DNA of 38,458 nt from assembly GCA_017467515.1 (NCBI GenBank), contig JAFUSU010000009.1, positions 1-38,458 on the forward strand. Reading direction: 5' to 3'. This DNA is from Alphaproteobacteria bacterium (GTDB lineage Bacteria; Pseudomonadota; Alphaproteobacteria; RF32; CAG-239). Position 1 is the stretch's first letter, and each line of letters opens with the position of its first letter. A model generated the notes under the pieces. It was not told where the DNA came from. It was given only the letters and a program-made list of their open reading frames with translations, and did no database searches. A program made the translations under genes and the position numbers. Of the stretch, positions 8,280 through 16,891 are shown one piece after another.

Positions 8280-8297
8280 TTGAGAGGATAATTTAAA

Positions 8298-8726
8298 ATG
8301 TTAAGTCCAAAAAGATTAAAGTTCCGCAAAGTCCACAAAGGTCGTATTCACGGCTTGGCTAAAGGTGGTTCTGAACTGAGTTTTGGTTCATATGGATTGA
8401 AGGCTCTTTCTCCGGAGCGCGTGACAGCTCGTCAGATCGAAGCTGCTCGTCGTGCGATTACTCGTGAGATGAAGAGAGTCGGAAGATTATGGATCAGAAT
8501 TTTCCCTGACCTGCCGGTATCTGATAAACCCGCTGAAGTCCGTATGGGTAAAGGTAAAGGTTCTATTGAATATTGGTGCGCAAGAGTTAAACCGGGACGC
8601 ATTATGTTTGAAATTGAGGGTGTTGATGAAGAAACAGCTCGCTCAGCTTTCGCATTAGGTGCTGCAAAGTTACCTGTAAAGTCTAAGTTTATCAAGCGCT
8701 TAAACTCTGATAAGGGAGAAGCATAA
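8298..8726 (+). CDS. rplP: Large ribosomal subunit protein uL16
   Basis: 142 aa, normal length. Start [19 protein letters not shown], then [21 protein letters not shown] and [11 protein letters not shown], all diagnostic. L16 lies by the A site and orients tRNA. The stop overlaps the rpmC start by one base (TAATG). Confidence 0.98.
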   Translation: MLSPKRLKFRKVHKGRIHGLAKGGSELSFGSYGLKALSPERVTARQIEAARRAITREMKRVGRLWIRIFPDLPVSDKPAEVRMGKGKGSIEYWCARVKPGRIMFEIEGVDEETARSAFALGAAKLPVKSKFIKRLNSDKGEA

Positions 8727-8923
8727 TGGTAAAAACTAAGGATCTTCGCGCAATGAGTGTTGATGAATTAGAAGCTAAATTGCTTGAAGCTAAGAAAGAG
8801 CAATTTAATTTAAGAATTCAACAATCTACTGGACAATTACAGAATACTGCTGTAATAAGAAATGTCCGTCGTGAAATTGCAAAAATCAACACGCTCTTAA
8901 CAGAGCGCAAGAAGAATAGTTAG
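8726..8923 (+). CDS. rpmC: Large ribosomal subunit protein uL29
   Basis: 65 aa. [20 protein letters not shown] and the [18 protein letters not shown] part match L29, a two-helix protein at the tunnel exit. Translationally coupled to rplP through TAATG. Confidence 0.96.
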   Translation: MVKTKDLRAMSVDELEAKLLEAKKEQFNLRIQQSTGQLQNTAVIRNVRREIAKINTLLTERKKNS

Positions 8924-8933
8924 GAGAAAAGAT

Positions 8934-9170
8934 ATGCCTAAAAGAATTCTTCAAGGTGTTGTTGTCAGCGATAAACAGGATAAAACGGTTATCGTTAGTG
9001 TAGAACGTCAGGTTATGCACCCTGTTTACAAGAAAATCGTCAAGAAGAGTAAGAAATTTGCTGCTCATGACGAAAACAATCAGTACAAAGTTGGGGATAT
9101 TGTTTCGATTGAAGAATCTAAACCGTATTCAAAGACCAAGACTTGGACTGTTATTAGTCAAAACGCCTAA
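8934..9170 (+). CDS. rpsQ: Small ribosomal subunit protein uS17
   Basis: 78 aa. [20 protein letters not shown] and the signature region [20 protein letters not shown] identify S17, an OB-fold protein that binds 16S rRNA early in assembly. Follows rpmC by 10 nt with taggag as ribosome site. Confidence 0.97.
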   Translation: MPKRILQGVVVSDKQDKTVIVSVERQVMHPVYKKIVKKSKKFAAHDENNQYKVGDIVSIEESKPYSKTKTWTVISQNA

Positions 9171-9188
9171 AAGAAAAGGAAATAAAAA

Positions 9189-9557
9189 ATGATTCAGATG
9201 CAAACCAACCTAGATGTCGCTGATAATTCCGGCGCTCGTCAGGTGCAGTGCATAAAAGTTCTTGGAGGCTCCAAGAGAATGCATGCAACAGTCGGTGATG
9301 TTATCGTTGTTTCTATTAAAGATGCACTTCCGAAAGGTCGTGTTAAGAAAGGCGATGTCTGCAAAGCTGTGATTGTTCGCACGGCCAGCGACATCAGACG
9401 TAAAGATGGTAGCGTTATTCGTTTTGATTCCAACGCTGCTGTTTTAATTAATAAAGATGGTGAACCGATTGGCACTCGTATCTTTGGGCCTGTTACCAGA
9501 GAACTGCGTGCTAAGAAATTCATGAAGATTATTTCATTAGCACCGGAGGTATTGTAA
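9189..9557 (+). CDS. rplN: Large ribosomal subunit protein uL14
   Basis: 122 aa, exact usual length. [18 protein letters not shown] start and the ending [12 protein letters not shown] are diagnostic. L14 forms an intersubunit bridge and binds ribosome silencing factor. Overlaps rplX by one base (TAATG). Confidence 0.98.
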   Translation: MIQMQTNLDVADNSGARQVQCIKVLGGSKRMHATVGDVIVVSIKDALPKGRVKKGDVCKAVIVRTASDIRRKDGSVIRFDSNAAVLINKDGEPIGTRIFGPVTRELRAKKFMKIISLAPEVL

Positions 9558-9880
9558 TGAGCCTTGTTAAAATGAAAATTAAAAAAGGAGATAAAGTTGT
9601 TGTCTTGTCCGGCGATGACAAAGGCAAAACCGGTGAAGTTATTAAAGCTATGCCGAAAGAAGGTAAAGTTGTTGTTCAAGGTATTAATTTGGTTAAAAGA
9701 CATACAAAACCAAGTCAGACCAATGCCGGCGGCATTATCACCAAAGAAGCTCCGATTAATGTTTCTAATGTGGCAATTGTTGATCCGAAATCCGGAAAAG
9801 CAACAAAAGTCGGATATAAAGAAGCAAACGGTAAAAAAGTTCGTTTTGCTCGTAAATCCGGTGAAGTAATCGATAAATAA
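9557..9880 (+). CDS. rplX: Large ribosomal subunit protein uL24
   Basis: 107 aa. [20 protein letters not shown] is the KOW motif at the N-terminus. L24 starts 50S assembly. The stop of rplN overlaps its start, so the two are likely co-translated. Confidence 0.97.
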   Translation: MSLVKMKIKKGDKVVVLSGDDKGKTGEVIKAMPKEGKVVVQGINLVKRHTKPSQTNAGGIITKEAPINVSNVAIVDPKSGKATKVGYKEANGKKVRFARKSGEVIDK

Positions 9881-9895
9881 TAAGGGAAAATAACA

Positions 9896-10435
9896 ATGAC
9901 AAATTTTGAAAAATTATACAATGAAGTCATTAAAAAAGCTCTTGTGGAAAAATTCGGTTACAAAAACCCACATGAGATTCCTCATTTGACTAAAATTGTT
10001 TTGAATATGGGTATCGGCGATGCTGTTACCGATAAGAAAAAATTGAATAATGCCGTAGAAGAAATGGCTTTGATTGCCGGTCAAAAACCGGTTATTACCA
10101 AAGCTCGTAAATCTATTGCTACTTTCAAACTCAGAGAAGAAATGCCTATCGGGTGCAAAGTTACTTTGCGTTCAGATAGAATGTATGAATTCTTAGAGAG
10201 ATTAATCAATATGGCATTACCTCGTATCAGAGACTTTCACGGGATTACAGGTAAGAACTTTGATGGCCGCGGCAACTTCGCTTTCGGTATTAAAGAACAA
10301 ATTATCTTCCCTGAAATCAACTATGAAAAAGTTGAGACAGTCAGAGGTATGGATATCGTTATCTGCACATCAGCAAAAACTGATGATGAGGCTAAAGTCC
10401 TCTTGAGCGGATTCAATATGCCTTATAAGAAATAA
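9896..10435 (+). CDS. rplE: Large ribosomal subunit protein uL5
   Basis: 179 aa, usual length. Contains [15 protein letters not shown] and the later IPLR-like region and the ending [17 protein letters not shown] typical of L5. L5 is in the central protuberance with 5S rRNA. Preceded by aaggga. Confidence 0.98.
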   Translation: MTNFEKLYNEVIKKALVEKFGYKNPHEIPHLTKIVLNMGIGDAVTDKKKLNNAVEEMALIAGQKPVITKARKSIATFKLREEMPIGCKVTLRSDRMYEFLERLINMALPRIRDFHGITGKNFDGRGNFAFGIKEQIIFPEINYEKVETVRGMDIVICTSAKTDDEAKVLLSGFNMPYKK

Positions 10436-10449
10436 GCGGAGATTTTACT

Positions 10450-10755
10450 ATGGCAAAAACGAGTTCAGTTTACAGAAACTTGAAAAGAGTTAAAATGGCT
10501 GCAAAGTTTGCTAACCGCCGCCAAAAACTCAAAGATATCGTTATGGATAAAAACGCATCTCCTGAAGATCGTTTCCAAGCGACATTAAAATTAGCTGAAT
10601 TACCTCGCAACTCTGCAAAGATTCGTGCTCGCAATCGTTGCAAATTAACAGGTCGTTCACGTGGTTATTACCGGAAGTTTGGCTTGAGCCGTGTCGAATT
10701 AAGAGATATGGCCAGCTTCGGCGAAATTCCGGGTTTGGTAAAATCAAGCTGGTAG
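10450..10755 (+). CDS. rpsN: Small ribosomal subunit protein uS14, zinc-free long form
   Basis: 101 aa. The ending [18 protein letters not shown]...PGLVKSSW is the S14 signature. It is the long form without the CxxC pairs of the short zinc-binding form, as is usual in Proteobacteria. S14 acts in late 30S head assembly. Confidence 0.97.
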   Translation: MAKTSSVYRNLKRVKMAAKFANRRQKLKDIVMDKNASPEDRFQATLKLAELPRNSAKIRARNRCKLTGRSRGYYRKFGLSRVELRDMASFGEIPGLVKSSW

Positions 10756-10772
10756 TAGGAGGGTATTGAGAT

Positions 10773-11171
10773 ATGTCTATGTCTGATCCTTTGGGCGATA
10801 TGCTCACACGCATTAGAAACGCACAAAGAGCGAAGAAAACAGAAGTTATTTCTCCTGCTTCTCGCTTGCGTGAAAATGTATTAGAAGTTCTGAAAAAAGA
10901 AGGCTACATTAACGGTTATGAAAAAGTAAACGTTCGTGCCGGTGTTGATGAACTTCACATTCAATTAAAGTACCATGAAGGTACTGGTGTTATCACCGAA
11001 ATTTACCGTGTTTCGACTCCGGGACGTCGCGTTTATTCAAGCGTTAAAGATTTGCCCAGAGTATACAACGGTTTGGGTATCTCCATCATTTCAACGCCAA
11101 GTGGTGTTATGAGTGACTATGATGCGAGAAAGGCCAACGTTGGCGGTGAAATTTTGTGTCAAGTATTCTAA
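10773..11171 (+). CDS. rpsH: Small ribosomal subunit protein uS8
   Basis: 132 aa. [18 protein letters not shown] start and the C-terminal signature [17 protein letters not shown]8 binds the 16S central domain; in E. coli it also represses the spc operon, which is not testable here. ATG 10773 and ATG 10779 are both possible; the first is nearer the usual distance from the taggaggg ribosome site. Confidence 0.97.
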   Translation: MSMSDPLGDMLTRIRNAQRAKKTEVISPASRLRENVLEVLKKEGYINGYEKVNVRAGVDELHIQLKYHEGTGVITEIYRVSTPGRRVYSSVKDLPRVYNGLGISIISTPSGVMSDYDARKANVGGEILCQVF

Positions 11172-11183
11172 GGGAGAAAATGG

Positions 11184-11723
11184 ATGTCTAGAGTTGGAAA
11201 ATATCCTGTTACTATCCCTAATGGTGTTACTGTTACCATTAACGGCAATGTTGTTAATGTTAAAGGTAAATTAGGTGAATTAAGTTATACTTTTGACGAC
11301 AGTCACGTCGCAGCAAAATTAGAAGAAGGTAAAGTTGTTGTTTCTCCGTTATCTCAGTCTAATCAGGCCAGAGCTTTGTGGGGAACGGCACGTGCCACCA
11401 TTAACTCTTTGGTTAAAGGTGTCAGCGAAGGATTTTCTAAGAATTTAGAGTTGGTCGGCGTTGGTTACAAAGCCCGCGTTGAGGGATCTCATAAACTGGT
11501 TTTGTCTTTAGGTTTTTCTCATGATGTTATTTTTGAAGCACCTAAGACAATTAACCTTGCTTGCCCATCACCGACACAGATTACAATTTCCGGTGCTGAT
11601 AAGCAATTAGTCGGTCAGATTGCTGCGGAAGTTCGCAAATACAGAAAGCCTGAACCTTATAAAGGAAAAGGTGTCAAGTATGAAGGCGAATACATCCGTC
11701 GTAAAGAAGGTAAGAAGAAATAA
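11184..11723 (+). CDS. rplF: Large ribosomal subunit protein uL6
   Basis: 179 aa. [17 protein letters not shown] start, duplicated L6 domain, and the ending [20 protein letters not shown], which is the L6 signature. Sits near the factor-binding site of the 50S subunit. Confidence 0.98.
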   Translation: MSRVGKYPVTIPNGVTVTINGNVVNVKGKLGELSYTFDDSHVAAKLEEGKVVVSPLSQSNQARALWGTARATINSLVKGVSEGFSKNLELVGVGYKARVEGSHKLVLSLGFSHDVIFEAPKTINLACPSPTQITISGADKQLVGQIAAEVRKYRKPEPYKGKGVKYEGEYIRRKEGKKK

Positions 11724-11734
11724 GGAAATTTGAA

Positions 11735-12097
11735 ATGAGTACACCAAGAGAGTTATTTCAAAAAAGAAAAGCGCGCGTTAGAACAGCTTTGAAGAAAACT
11801 GCTAACGGTAAGCTGAGATTATCTGTTTTCCGTAGCGGCAAGCATATTTATGCGCAAATTATCGACGATGCTAAAGGTGTTACAGTTGTTTCTGCTTCTA
11901 CATTAGATAAAGAAGTAAGAAGCAAAGTCGCTAAGTCATCTACTGTTGAAGCAGCTACTTTTATCGGTACATTGGTTGCTGAAAAAGCTGCGAAATCAGG
12001 TGTAAGTGAAGTTGTTTTCGACAGAGGCGGCTACATTTATCACGGACGTGTTAAAGCTTTGGCTGATGCAGCTCGCGCTGCCGGTTTGAAATTCTAG
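11735..12097 (+). CDS. rplR: Large ribosomal subunit protein uL18
   Basis: 120 aa. A basic N-terminus ([12 protein letters not shown]), then [23 protein letters not shown] sequence and the ending [21 protein letters not shown]18 binds 5S rRNA with L5. Spacing to rplF is 11 nt. Confidence 0.97.
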   Translation: MSTPRELFQKRKARVRTALKKTANGKLRLSVFRSGKHIYAQIIDDAKGVTVVSASTLDKEVRSKVAKSSTVEAATFIGTLVAEKAAKSGVSEVVFDRGGYIYHGRVKALADAARAAGLKF

Positions 12098-12108
12098 GAG
12101 AAAGAAAA

Positions 12109-12672
12109 ATGGCACAAGCTGTAGATCGTCGTAAGACAGAAAAGAAAGAGGAACTGGTTGAAAAATTAGTTCACGTTAATCGTGTTGCCAAAACGGTTAA
12201 AGGCGGACGCACAATGTCTTTTGCTGCCGTTGTCGTTGTTGGTGACCAAAAAGGTCGTGTTGGTTACGGAACAGGTAAAGCTGCTGAAGTTCCTGAGGCT
12301 ATTACCAAAGCAACCAACGAGGCTAAGAAAAATATGATTCGCATTCCATTGCGTGAAGGCAGAACATTGCACCACGATGTAAAAGGTCGTTTTGGTGCCG
12401 GAAAAGTTGTTTTGAGAACAGCTCCTGCCGGTACCGGTGTTATTGCCGGTGGTGCTATGCGTGCTATTTTCGAAGTTTTAGGTATTCAAGATATTGTTGC
12501 AAAATCTTTGGGTTCAAACAATCCGTACAATATGATTAAAGCAACGTTTAATGCCTTGGAAGCTATTAATTCTCCGAGAATGGTTGCTGCAAAGCGCGGT
12601 AAAAAGGTTGGTGACATTGTCAGCCGCCGTGAAAATACCACAAACGCAAAGATGGAAAAAGAGGAGGCTTAA
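12109..12672 (+). CDS. rpsE: Small ribosomal subunit protein uS5
   Basis: 187 aa. [19 protein letters not shown] and [17 protein letters not shown] form the S5 signature; the double-stranded-RNA-binding-like N-domain is followed by the C-terminal domain with [13 protein letters not shown]. It acts in the decoding-site and mRNA entry region. Ends 3 nt before rpmD. Confidence 0.98.
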   Translation: MAQAVDRRKTEKKEELVEKLVHVNRVAKTVKGGRTMSFAAVVVVGDQKGRVGYGTGKAAEVPEAITKATNEAKKNMIRIPLREGRTLHHDVKGRFGAGKVVLRTAPAGTGVIAGGAMRAIFEVLGIQDIVAKSLGSNNPYNMIKATFNALEAINSPRMVAAKRGKKVGDIVSRRENTTNAKMEKEEA

Positions 12673-12675
12673 TCG

Positions 12676-12858
12676 ATGGCTAAGAAAACTATTAAAGTTA
12701 CACAAATCGGAAGCTCTATCGGTCGTCCGGAATCTCAACGTCAAACCTTAATCGGTTTGGGCTTGAACAAGATGTACAAGACAGTTGAGTTGGAAGATAC
12801 TCCTTCTATCCGCGGAATGATTAAAAAAGTTTCGCACTTGCTTCGCGTAGAAGAGTAA
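12676..12858 (+). CDS. rpmD: Large ribosomal subunit protein uL30
   Basis: 60 aa. [20 protein letters not shown] and [15 protein letters not shown] are the L30 signature. Start ATG 12676 follows gaggagg... in the end of rpsE. The next gene, rplO, does not follow directly: a 103-nt hairpin repeat fills the gap. Confidence 0.97.
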   Translation: MAKKTIKVTQIGSSIGRPESQRQTLIGLGLNKMYKTVELEDTPSIRGMIKKVSHLLRVEE

Positions 12859-12862
12859 GTGG

Positions 12863-12965
12863 GAGCTTGCAAAGATGGTGTCATGCTTGTTAAAAATTTT
12901 CTTATGTACTAGTTGTGTACACCGCGAAAATTTTTAACGTCGCAGCACACCATCTTATCAAGCTC
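12863..12965. repeat. Long hairpin repeat, copy B, inside the spc operon
   Basis: Three nested stems pair in order: gagcttg / caagctc (12863-12869, 12959-12965), agatggtgt / acaccatct, and gttaaaaattttc / gaaaatttttaac. The first two are separated by CAA on the left and TAT on the right, as in the 23114 array. The apex is ATGTACTAGTTGTGTACA, with TGTAC and GTACA able to pair. It fills nearly all of the 135-nt gap between rpmD and rplO. A T7 run follows 8 nt after the last stem, so it might reduce rplO transcription. Confidence 0.8.
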
Positions 12966-12993
12966 ATTGCTAGTTTTTTTAAGGAAAAGAACA

Positions 12994-13476
12994 ATGAAAT
13001 TAAACGAATTAAAAGACAATAAAGGCGCTACAAAAGCTCGCATTCGCGTTGGTCGCGGTATCGGTAGCGGTAAAGGCAAGACTTGCGGTCGCGGACAAAA
13101 AGGTCAGAAATCTCGTTCAGGCGTTGCTGTTCACGGTTTTGAAGGTGGTCAAATGCCGATTTATCGTCGTTTGCCAAAACGTGGCTTCAAAAATCCGTTT
13201 GCTAAAGAATATGCTGTTGTCAATTTAGATACTTTGCAAAAGGCTGTTGATGCCGGCAAATTGTCTGCTAACTCAATTGATTTGTTAGCTTTGATGAATG
13301 CAGGTATTGTTTCTCAAGCAAAAGACGGCTTGCGTTTGCTCGCTCGCGGTGCTATCACAACCAGCATCAACGTTACGGTTAACTCAGCTTCTAAGGCTGC
13401 CGTTGCTGCCGTTGAAAAAGCCGGTGGTAAAGTTAGCTTTTTGGAAGTAGAAAAGAAAGCTTCTGAAGCTAAATAA
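12994..13476 (+). CDS. rplO: Large ribosomal subunit protein uL15
   Basis: 160 aa from ATG 12994 ([20 protein letters not shown]), which follows aaggaaaa. An in-frame upstream extension to 12913 would run into the hairpin repeat and is rejected. [20 protein letters not shown] and [17 protein letters not shown] are typical. L15 is a late 50S assembly protein. A terminator follows directly, so the operon is cut here before secY. Confidence 0.97.
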   Translation: MKLNELKDNKGATKARIRVGRGIGSGKGKTCGRGQKGQKSRSGVAVHGFEGGQMPIYRRLPKRGFKNPFAKEYAVVNLDTLQKAVDAGKLSANSIDLLALMNAGIVSQAKDGLRLLARGAITTSINVTVNSASKAAVAAVEKAGGKVSFLEVEKKASEAK

Positions 13477-13498
13477 ACTGCGCTTATCTCGTATGTTA

Positions 13499-13531
13499 AA
13501 AAAGGATACGATTTTTATCGTATCCTTTTTT
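13499..13531 (+). terminator. Intrinsic terminator after rplO
   Basis: Stem aaaggatacgat / atcgtatccttt with loop tttt, followed by further T. In most bacteria rplO and secY are joined without a terminator, so this marks a break of the spc operon. The 13532-13638 stretch holds no gene; a weak hairpin (tgagg / cctca, 13611-13626) is the only visible structure. Confidence 0.9.
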
Positions 13532-13638
13532 GTTGCATTTTGAGAAATTATTTTTATTCCAATTAAAAAATGTGAGAACAAAGGCGAGAGAATATAGATG
13601 GTGTTGCAGCTGAGGGTGTCGCCTCAACGGATTTTTTC

Positions 13639-13665
13639 TTTACATTTTTGATGTATTGCTATACA
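13639..13665 (+). promoter_or_regulatory. Putative extended -10 promoter for the 13708 gene
   Basis: TTTACA (13639-13644) and TATACA (13660-13665) with a TG one base upstream of the -10 box, an extended -10 pattern. The spacer is short (15 nt). Leader about 35 nt, AT-rich, no Shine-Dalgarno sequence. Confidence 0.4.
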
Positions 13666-13707
13666 TTGTCCTTTACTTAATTATATTATTTACTAAATTA
13701 TTTTATT

Positions 13708-13995
13708 ATGACAAGTAGAGAAAAAAGAAGGTGCGCATTGCGTACTGTAAAAGAAGGTTTTATTTGGAGCAGAATTTTATATTCGATTCTGCTGGTTATC
13801 GCCCTTCCTTTTTTGGGGGATGTGTCTGTCGATGCGATGTCGTTGTACGCTCATTCTCAGAATGCGAATATTATTTTGTTATCGTTATGGGGTGTATTGA
13901 ATGTCGCTTCCTGCGCTTTGTTTCTGGTGTGTGCTGGGATGCTGGGTATCACTGTTTCTGACGTGATTAAGGTTTATCGACGCACGTATAAATAA
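13708..13995 (+). CDS. Orphan small membrane protein, 95 aa
   Basis: Family not recognised. A basic N-terminus (MTSREKRRCALRTVKEG) is followed by two likely membrane helices: residues about 20-37 (ILYSILLVIALPFLGDV) and about 55-80 (IILLSLWGVLNVASCALFL...). A short basic tail (KVYRRTYK) follows. The basic ends would favour both termini in the cytoplasm. The leader reads attatttactaaattattttattATG, with no ribosome site. Own promoter and terminator. Lies between rplO and secY, so it may be an insertion or simply depend on high expression of the region. Confidence 0.6.
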   Translation: MTSREKRRCALRTVKEGFIWSRILYSILLVIALPFLGDVSVDAMSLYAHSQNANIILLSLWGVLNVASCALFLVCAGMLGITVSDVIKVYRRTYK

Positions 13996-14015
13996 TGTGA
14001 TATTTGACTGAACAG

Positions 14016-14052
14016 AAAAGAAGCTTGTTGTCTTTAGCAACAGGCTTCTTTT
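14016..14052 (+). terminator. Intrinsic terminator after the 13708 gene
   Basis: aaaagaagcttgttg pairs with caacaggcttctttt (one G-T pair), loop tctttag, then T-rich sequence. Confidence 0.88.
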
Positions 14053-14131
14053 GTTTTTACTTGGTTTATTATATTGATAGAGCTCTTTAAATTAGGAACA
14101 TTCATAATATTCTCAGATCGGCAATTTTTTC

Positions 14132-14159
14132 TTTACTTTTTGTCATTTTCTGCTATTAT
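14132..14159 (+). promoter_or_regulatory. Putative extended -10 promoter for the 14201 gene
   Basis: TTTACT (14132-14137), 16-nt spacer ending in tgc, then TATTAT (14154-14159). The TG before the -10 box repeats the layout seen at 13639. Leader about 35 nt, no Shine-Dalgarno sequence. Confidence 0.45.
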
Positions 14160-14200
14160 TATTCCAAATTACATTATTAATCTAAATTATTTTAAGCTAT

Positions 14201-14479
14201 ATGGAAAATTTTTGGAAAGAGCTTGAAAACAAAACCGGTATCAAGCGGAAAAGGTATTTTGCAGAGATGATCATCTTCATCTTCTGTGCAATTTATGTGG
14301 TACTGTCATTTACTGTGATTCCATCACCTGTGACACCCATGTTGTCAGGAAAATATGCCATCGATTGGTGGTTTTGGGTCTTTACGGTTGTGTTAATACT
14401 GGCGGCGCGCTGCGGCGTTGCGACGGCTTTTAATACGGCGGAAATCATTCTTTTTTGGCAACAAAATAAGAAAAAATAA
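14201..14479 (+). CDS. Orphan small membrane protein, 92 aa
   Basis: Family not recognised. A polar N-terminus (MENFWKELENKTGIKRKRYF) leads to a membrane helix at about 22-42 (EMIIFIFCAIYVVLSFTVI), a Pro-rich loop, and a second at about 57-85 (WWFWVFTVVLILAARCGV...). The end is basic (NKKK). Same two-helix plan as the 13708 protein, but no clear sequence identity. The leader attattaatctaaattattttaagctatATG is nearly the same as that of 13708. Part of the gene (14400-14430) is unusually GC-rich for this window. Terminator directly after the stop. Confidence 0.6.
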   Translation: MENFWKELENKTGIKRKRYFAEMIIFIFCAIYVVLSFTVIPSPVTPMLSGKYAIDWWFWVFTVVLILAARCGVATAFNTAEIILFWQQNKKK

Positions 14480-14516
14480 AAAAATACTCGTGGCTTGACT
14501 GCCGCGAGTATTTTTT
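14480..14516 (+). terminator. Intrinsic terminator after the 14201 gene
   Basis: aaaatactcgtggc / gccgcgagtatttt, loop ttgact, then T-run. It begins at the stop codon and isolates secY from upstream transcription. Confidence 0.9.
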
Positions 14517-14551
14517 GTTGTATCAAAATCTTGTATATTCTGATTATTTAG

Positions 14552-14609
14552 TTGAATCTAATTTTTTTTAGTGTATTAATAGGTAGCATTGAGGAGCAAA
14601 TAGGCTCCT
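14552..14609 (+). promoter_or_regulatory. Putative secY promoter with 5' stem-loop
   Basis: TTGAAT (14552-14557), 16-nt spacer, TATTAA (14574-14579). Transcription near 14586 would put the perfect 6-bp hairpin aggagc / gctcct (14592-14609) at the 5' end of the mRNA. The hairpin could protect the message or bind a regulator. No T-run, so not a terminator. Confidence 0.45.
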
Positions 14610-14642
14610 GTTTGAGTTTGTTTAAATAATAAGGAAATAAAA

Positions 14643-15992
14643 ATGGTATCATTAGCAGAGAAAATGGCAGCAAATATTGATGCTTCCGCTTTCAGTAAAG
14701 CAACAGAATTAAAGAAAAGATTATGGTTTACGGTTATGGCTTTAATCGTTTTTCGGTTAGGAACTTTTATTCCTCTGCCGGGAATTGATCCGCATATTTT
14801 GGCTGATATTTTTGCTCGTAATTCTAATGGTATCTTGGGTATGTTCAATATGTTTGCCGGTGGTGCGTTAGAGCGTATGACTATTTTTGCATTGAATATT
14901 ATGCCATATATTTCTGCGTCAATTATTTTACAATTGGGGCAATCTGTTGTGCCGTCATTGGCTGCATTGAAAAAAGAGGGTGAAGCCGGACATCGCAAAA
15001 TTACACACTATACAAAGATGTTGACGGTTTTGATTACGATTATTCAAGGTTACGGTATTGCTGTCGGCTTACAAGGCATGACAGGCAGTGCCGGTGTTTC
15101 CGCTGTTGTTAATCCGGGGTTCGTCTTTATCTTTACGACAGTTGTTTCTTTGGTCGGTGGAACAATGTTTATTGTGTGGTTGGGCGATCAAATTACCTCA
15201 CGCGGTGTCGGTAACGGTTCTTCATTAATTATTACCGTTGGTATTATAGCCAATATTCCGTCTGCGCTGGCAAAAACCTTTGAGTTGGGACGTGTCGGAT
15301 CTATGTCTTTGTTTGTTATGTTCTCTTTATTTGTTATGGTTTTGGTTTTGATCGGTACAATCGTTTTTGTTGAACGTGCTCAAAGAAAGATCACCATACA
15401 ATATCCAAAGCGTCAGATGGGAATGCGGATGGTGGCTGCCGAAAATTCACATTTACCGTTGAAGATTAACCCGACAGGCGTTATTCCTCCGATTTTTGCA
15501 AGCTCTTTATTGTTGTTACCGATTACAATTGCTAATTTTGCTTCTGAAAACGGACCATCTTGGGTTCAGACTTTGAGCCAATTATTAGGACACGGTCAGC
15601 CGTTATACTTAATTTTGTACGCAACGTTAATTGTCTTTTTTGCATTTTTCTATACAGCCGTTGTCTTTAATCCGGAAGAAACAGCTGAGAATTTGAAAAA
15701 GCACGGCGGTTTTATTGCCGGTATTCGTCCGGGTAAAAATACAGCCGAATATTTAGACTATGTAATTACACGTTTAACGGTTTTAGGCGCGGTCTATTTG
15801 GTTGCTTTGTGTATTTTACCTGAAATTCTTATCAGCAAATTAGCTGTTCCATTCGTTTTGGGTGGTACGACTTTGTTGATCGTTGTTCAGGTAACAATGG
15901 ACTTTGTCGGACAATTACAATCACATTTGATTGCTTATCAATACGAGGGTTTGATTAAAAAAGCAGCCTTAGCGAATCGGAAGAGAAGATAA
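14643..15992 (+). CDS. secY: Protein translocase subunit SecY
   Basis: 449 aa, ten membrane helices expected and broadly visible. It begins with a cytoplasmic stretch followed by RLGTFIPLPGIDP, the plug and first-helix region, and IMPYISASIILQL. The C-terminal cytosolic loop holds ENLKKHGGFIAGIRPG, the SecA/ribosome contact. It forms the channel of the Sec translocon in the inner membrane. Ribosome site aaggaaa. Its stop overlaps adk by one base (TAATG). It begins a separate transcription unit here because terminators separate it from rplO. Confidence 0.98.
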   Translation: MVSLAEKMAANIDASAFSKATELKKRLWFTVMALIVFRLGTFIPLPGIDPHILADIFARNSNGILGMFNMFAGGALERMTIFALNIMPYISASIILQLGQSVVPSLAALKKEGEAGHRKITHYTKMLTVLITIIQGYGIAVGLQGMTGSAGVSAVVNPGFVFIFTTVVSLVGGTMFIVWLGDQITSRGVGNGSSLIITVGIIANIPSALAKTFELGRVGSMSLFVMFSLFVMVLVLIGTIVFVERAQRKITIQYPKRQMGMRMVAAENSHLPLKINPTGVIPPIFASSLLLLPITIANFASENGPSWVQTLSQLLGHGQPLYLILYATLIVFFAFFYTAVVFNPEETAENLKKHGGFIAGIRPGKNTAEYLDYVITRLTVLGAVYLVALCILPEILISKLAVPFVLGGTTLLIVVQVTMDFVGQLQSHLIAYQYEGLIKKAALANRKRR

Positions 15993-16669
15993 TGAATAAA
16001 AATGGTTTAGGTTTGCATCTGGTTTTAACCGGTGCTCCGGGATGCGGTAAGGGAACACAAGCCAGAATCCTGAGAGATAAAATCGCAATTGCTCATTTGT
16101 CTACCGGTGAAATGTTGCGGGCCGAGGCTGAAAAGCCGACAAAAGAAGGGCGAGAAATTAAGGAACTTCTCGATGCCGGTTCTTTTGTTACCGATGAAAT
16201 GATTATTCAGATGGTGTCTCGCCGAATCGAGGAAGATGATTGTAAAAACGGTTTTATTCTGGACGGCTTTCCCAGAACCCTGCCTCAGGCGGAAGTTCTG
16301 GAAAAAATGCTCGATGATAAAGGAATTATTCTTGATGCCGTTATTGAAATTCAGGTGCCGGATGAAATTATTATGGAACGTATTTTAGGTCGTTATTCTT
16401 GTATGACTTGCGGGGCAGGGTATCACGATAAATTTCAAAAACCTAAAATCTATGGAGTCTGCGATAAATGCGGCGGTACAAATTTTTATCGCCGGGTCGA
16501 TGATAATCGGACGACCGTTCAGAATCGTCTGATTAATTATCGTAAATTAACATATCCGACAATTCCGTATTTTGAACAAAAGAAACTGCTTAAATGTGTT
16601 GACGGGACGGGGACAATTGACGCAACGGCCAAGAAAATAGATGATCTATTAAAGGTCGTTTCCGAGTAA
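15992..16669 (+). CDS. adk: Adenylate kinase with four-cysteine LID
   Basis: 225 aa. Converts ATP and AMP to two ADP. P-loop GAPGCGKGT (14-22) and GFPRT (92-96) are present. The LID domain is the long form. It carries CMTC (137-140) and CDKC (157-160), which should bind a structural zinc as in many Gram-positive enzymes; E. coli Adk lacks these cysteines. Translation is coupled to secY through TAATG. No clean terminator follows; the next 120 nt are very A-rich. Confidence 0.97.
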   Translation: MNKNGLGLHLVLTGAPGCGKGTQARILRDKIAIAHLSTGEMLRAEAEKPTKEGREIKELLDAGSFVTDEMIIQMVSRRIEEDDCKNGFILDGFPRTLPQAEVLEKMLDDKGIILDAVIEIQVPDEIIMERILGRYSCMTCGAGYHDKFQKPKIYGVCDKCGGTNFYRRVDDNRTTVQNRLINYRKLTYPTIPYFEQKKLLKCVDGTGTIDATAKKIDDLLKVVSE

Positions 16670-16791
16670 TTCGAATCGTAAAAAGAGTGATTGTTCGTAA
16701 AAAAAGAGAATATAAAAAGCGGATAAAAAGTATTTTTTTGCAAAAAAAATAAAAAAAATGCAAGTTTTTGAATTTTTTAATAAAAGAGTGG

Positions 16792-16819
16792 TTGACAGCG
16801 GAAAAAATTAGCCTATAAT
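16792..16819 (+). promoter_or_regulatory. Near-perfect sigma70 promoter of the alpha operon
   Basis: TTGACA (16792-16797) and TATAAT (16814-16819), both exact consensus, 16-nt spacer. It starts the rpsM-rpsK-rpoA unit about 65 nt before the rpsM start. Confidence 0.85.
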
Positions 16820-16891
16820 CCGGCTTAATTTTGAAAAGTGGTGATCAACTTTTTAAATATTGTCATAATAATAAGAAAATGGAGAGAGAAT

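Noticed and set aside
12913..12993. N-terminal extension of rplO
   Set aside because: It lies in the hairpin repeat and adds residues unlike L15; ATG 12994 has a good ribosome site.
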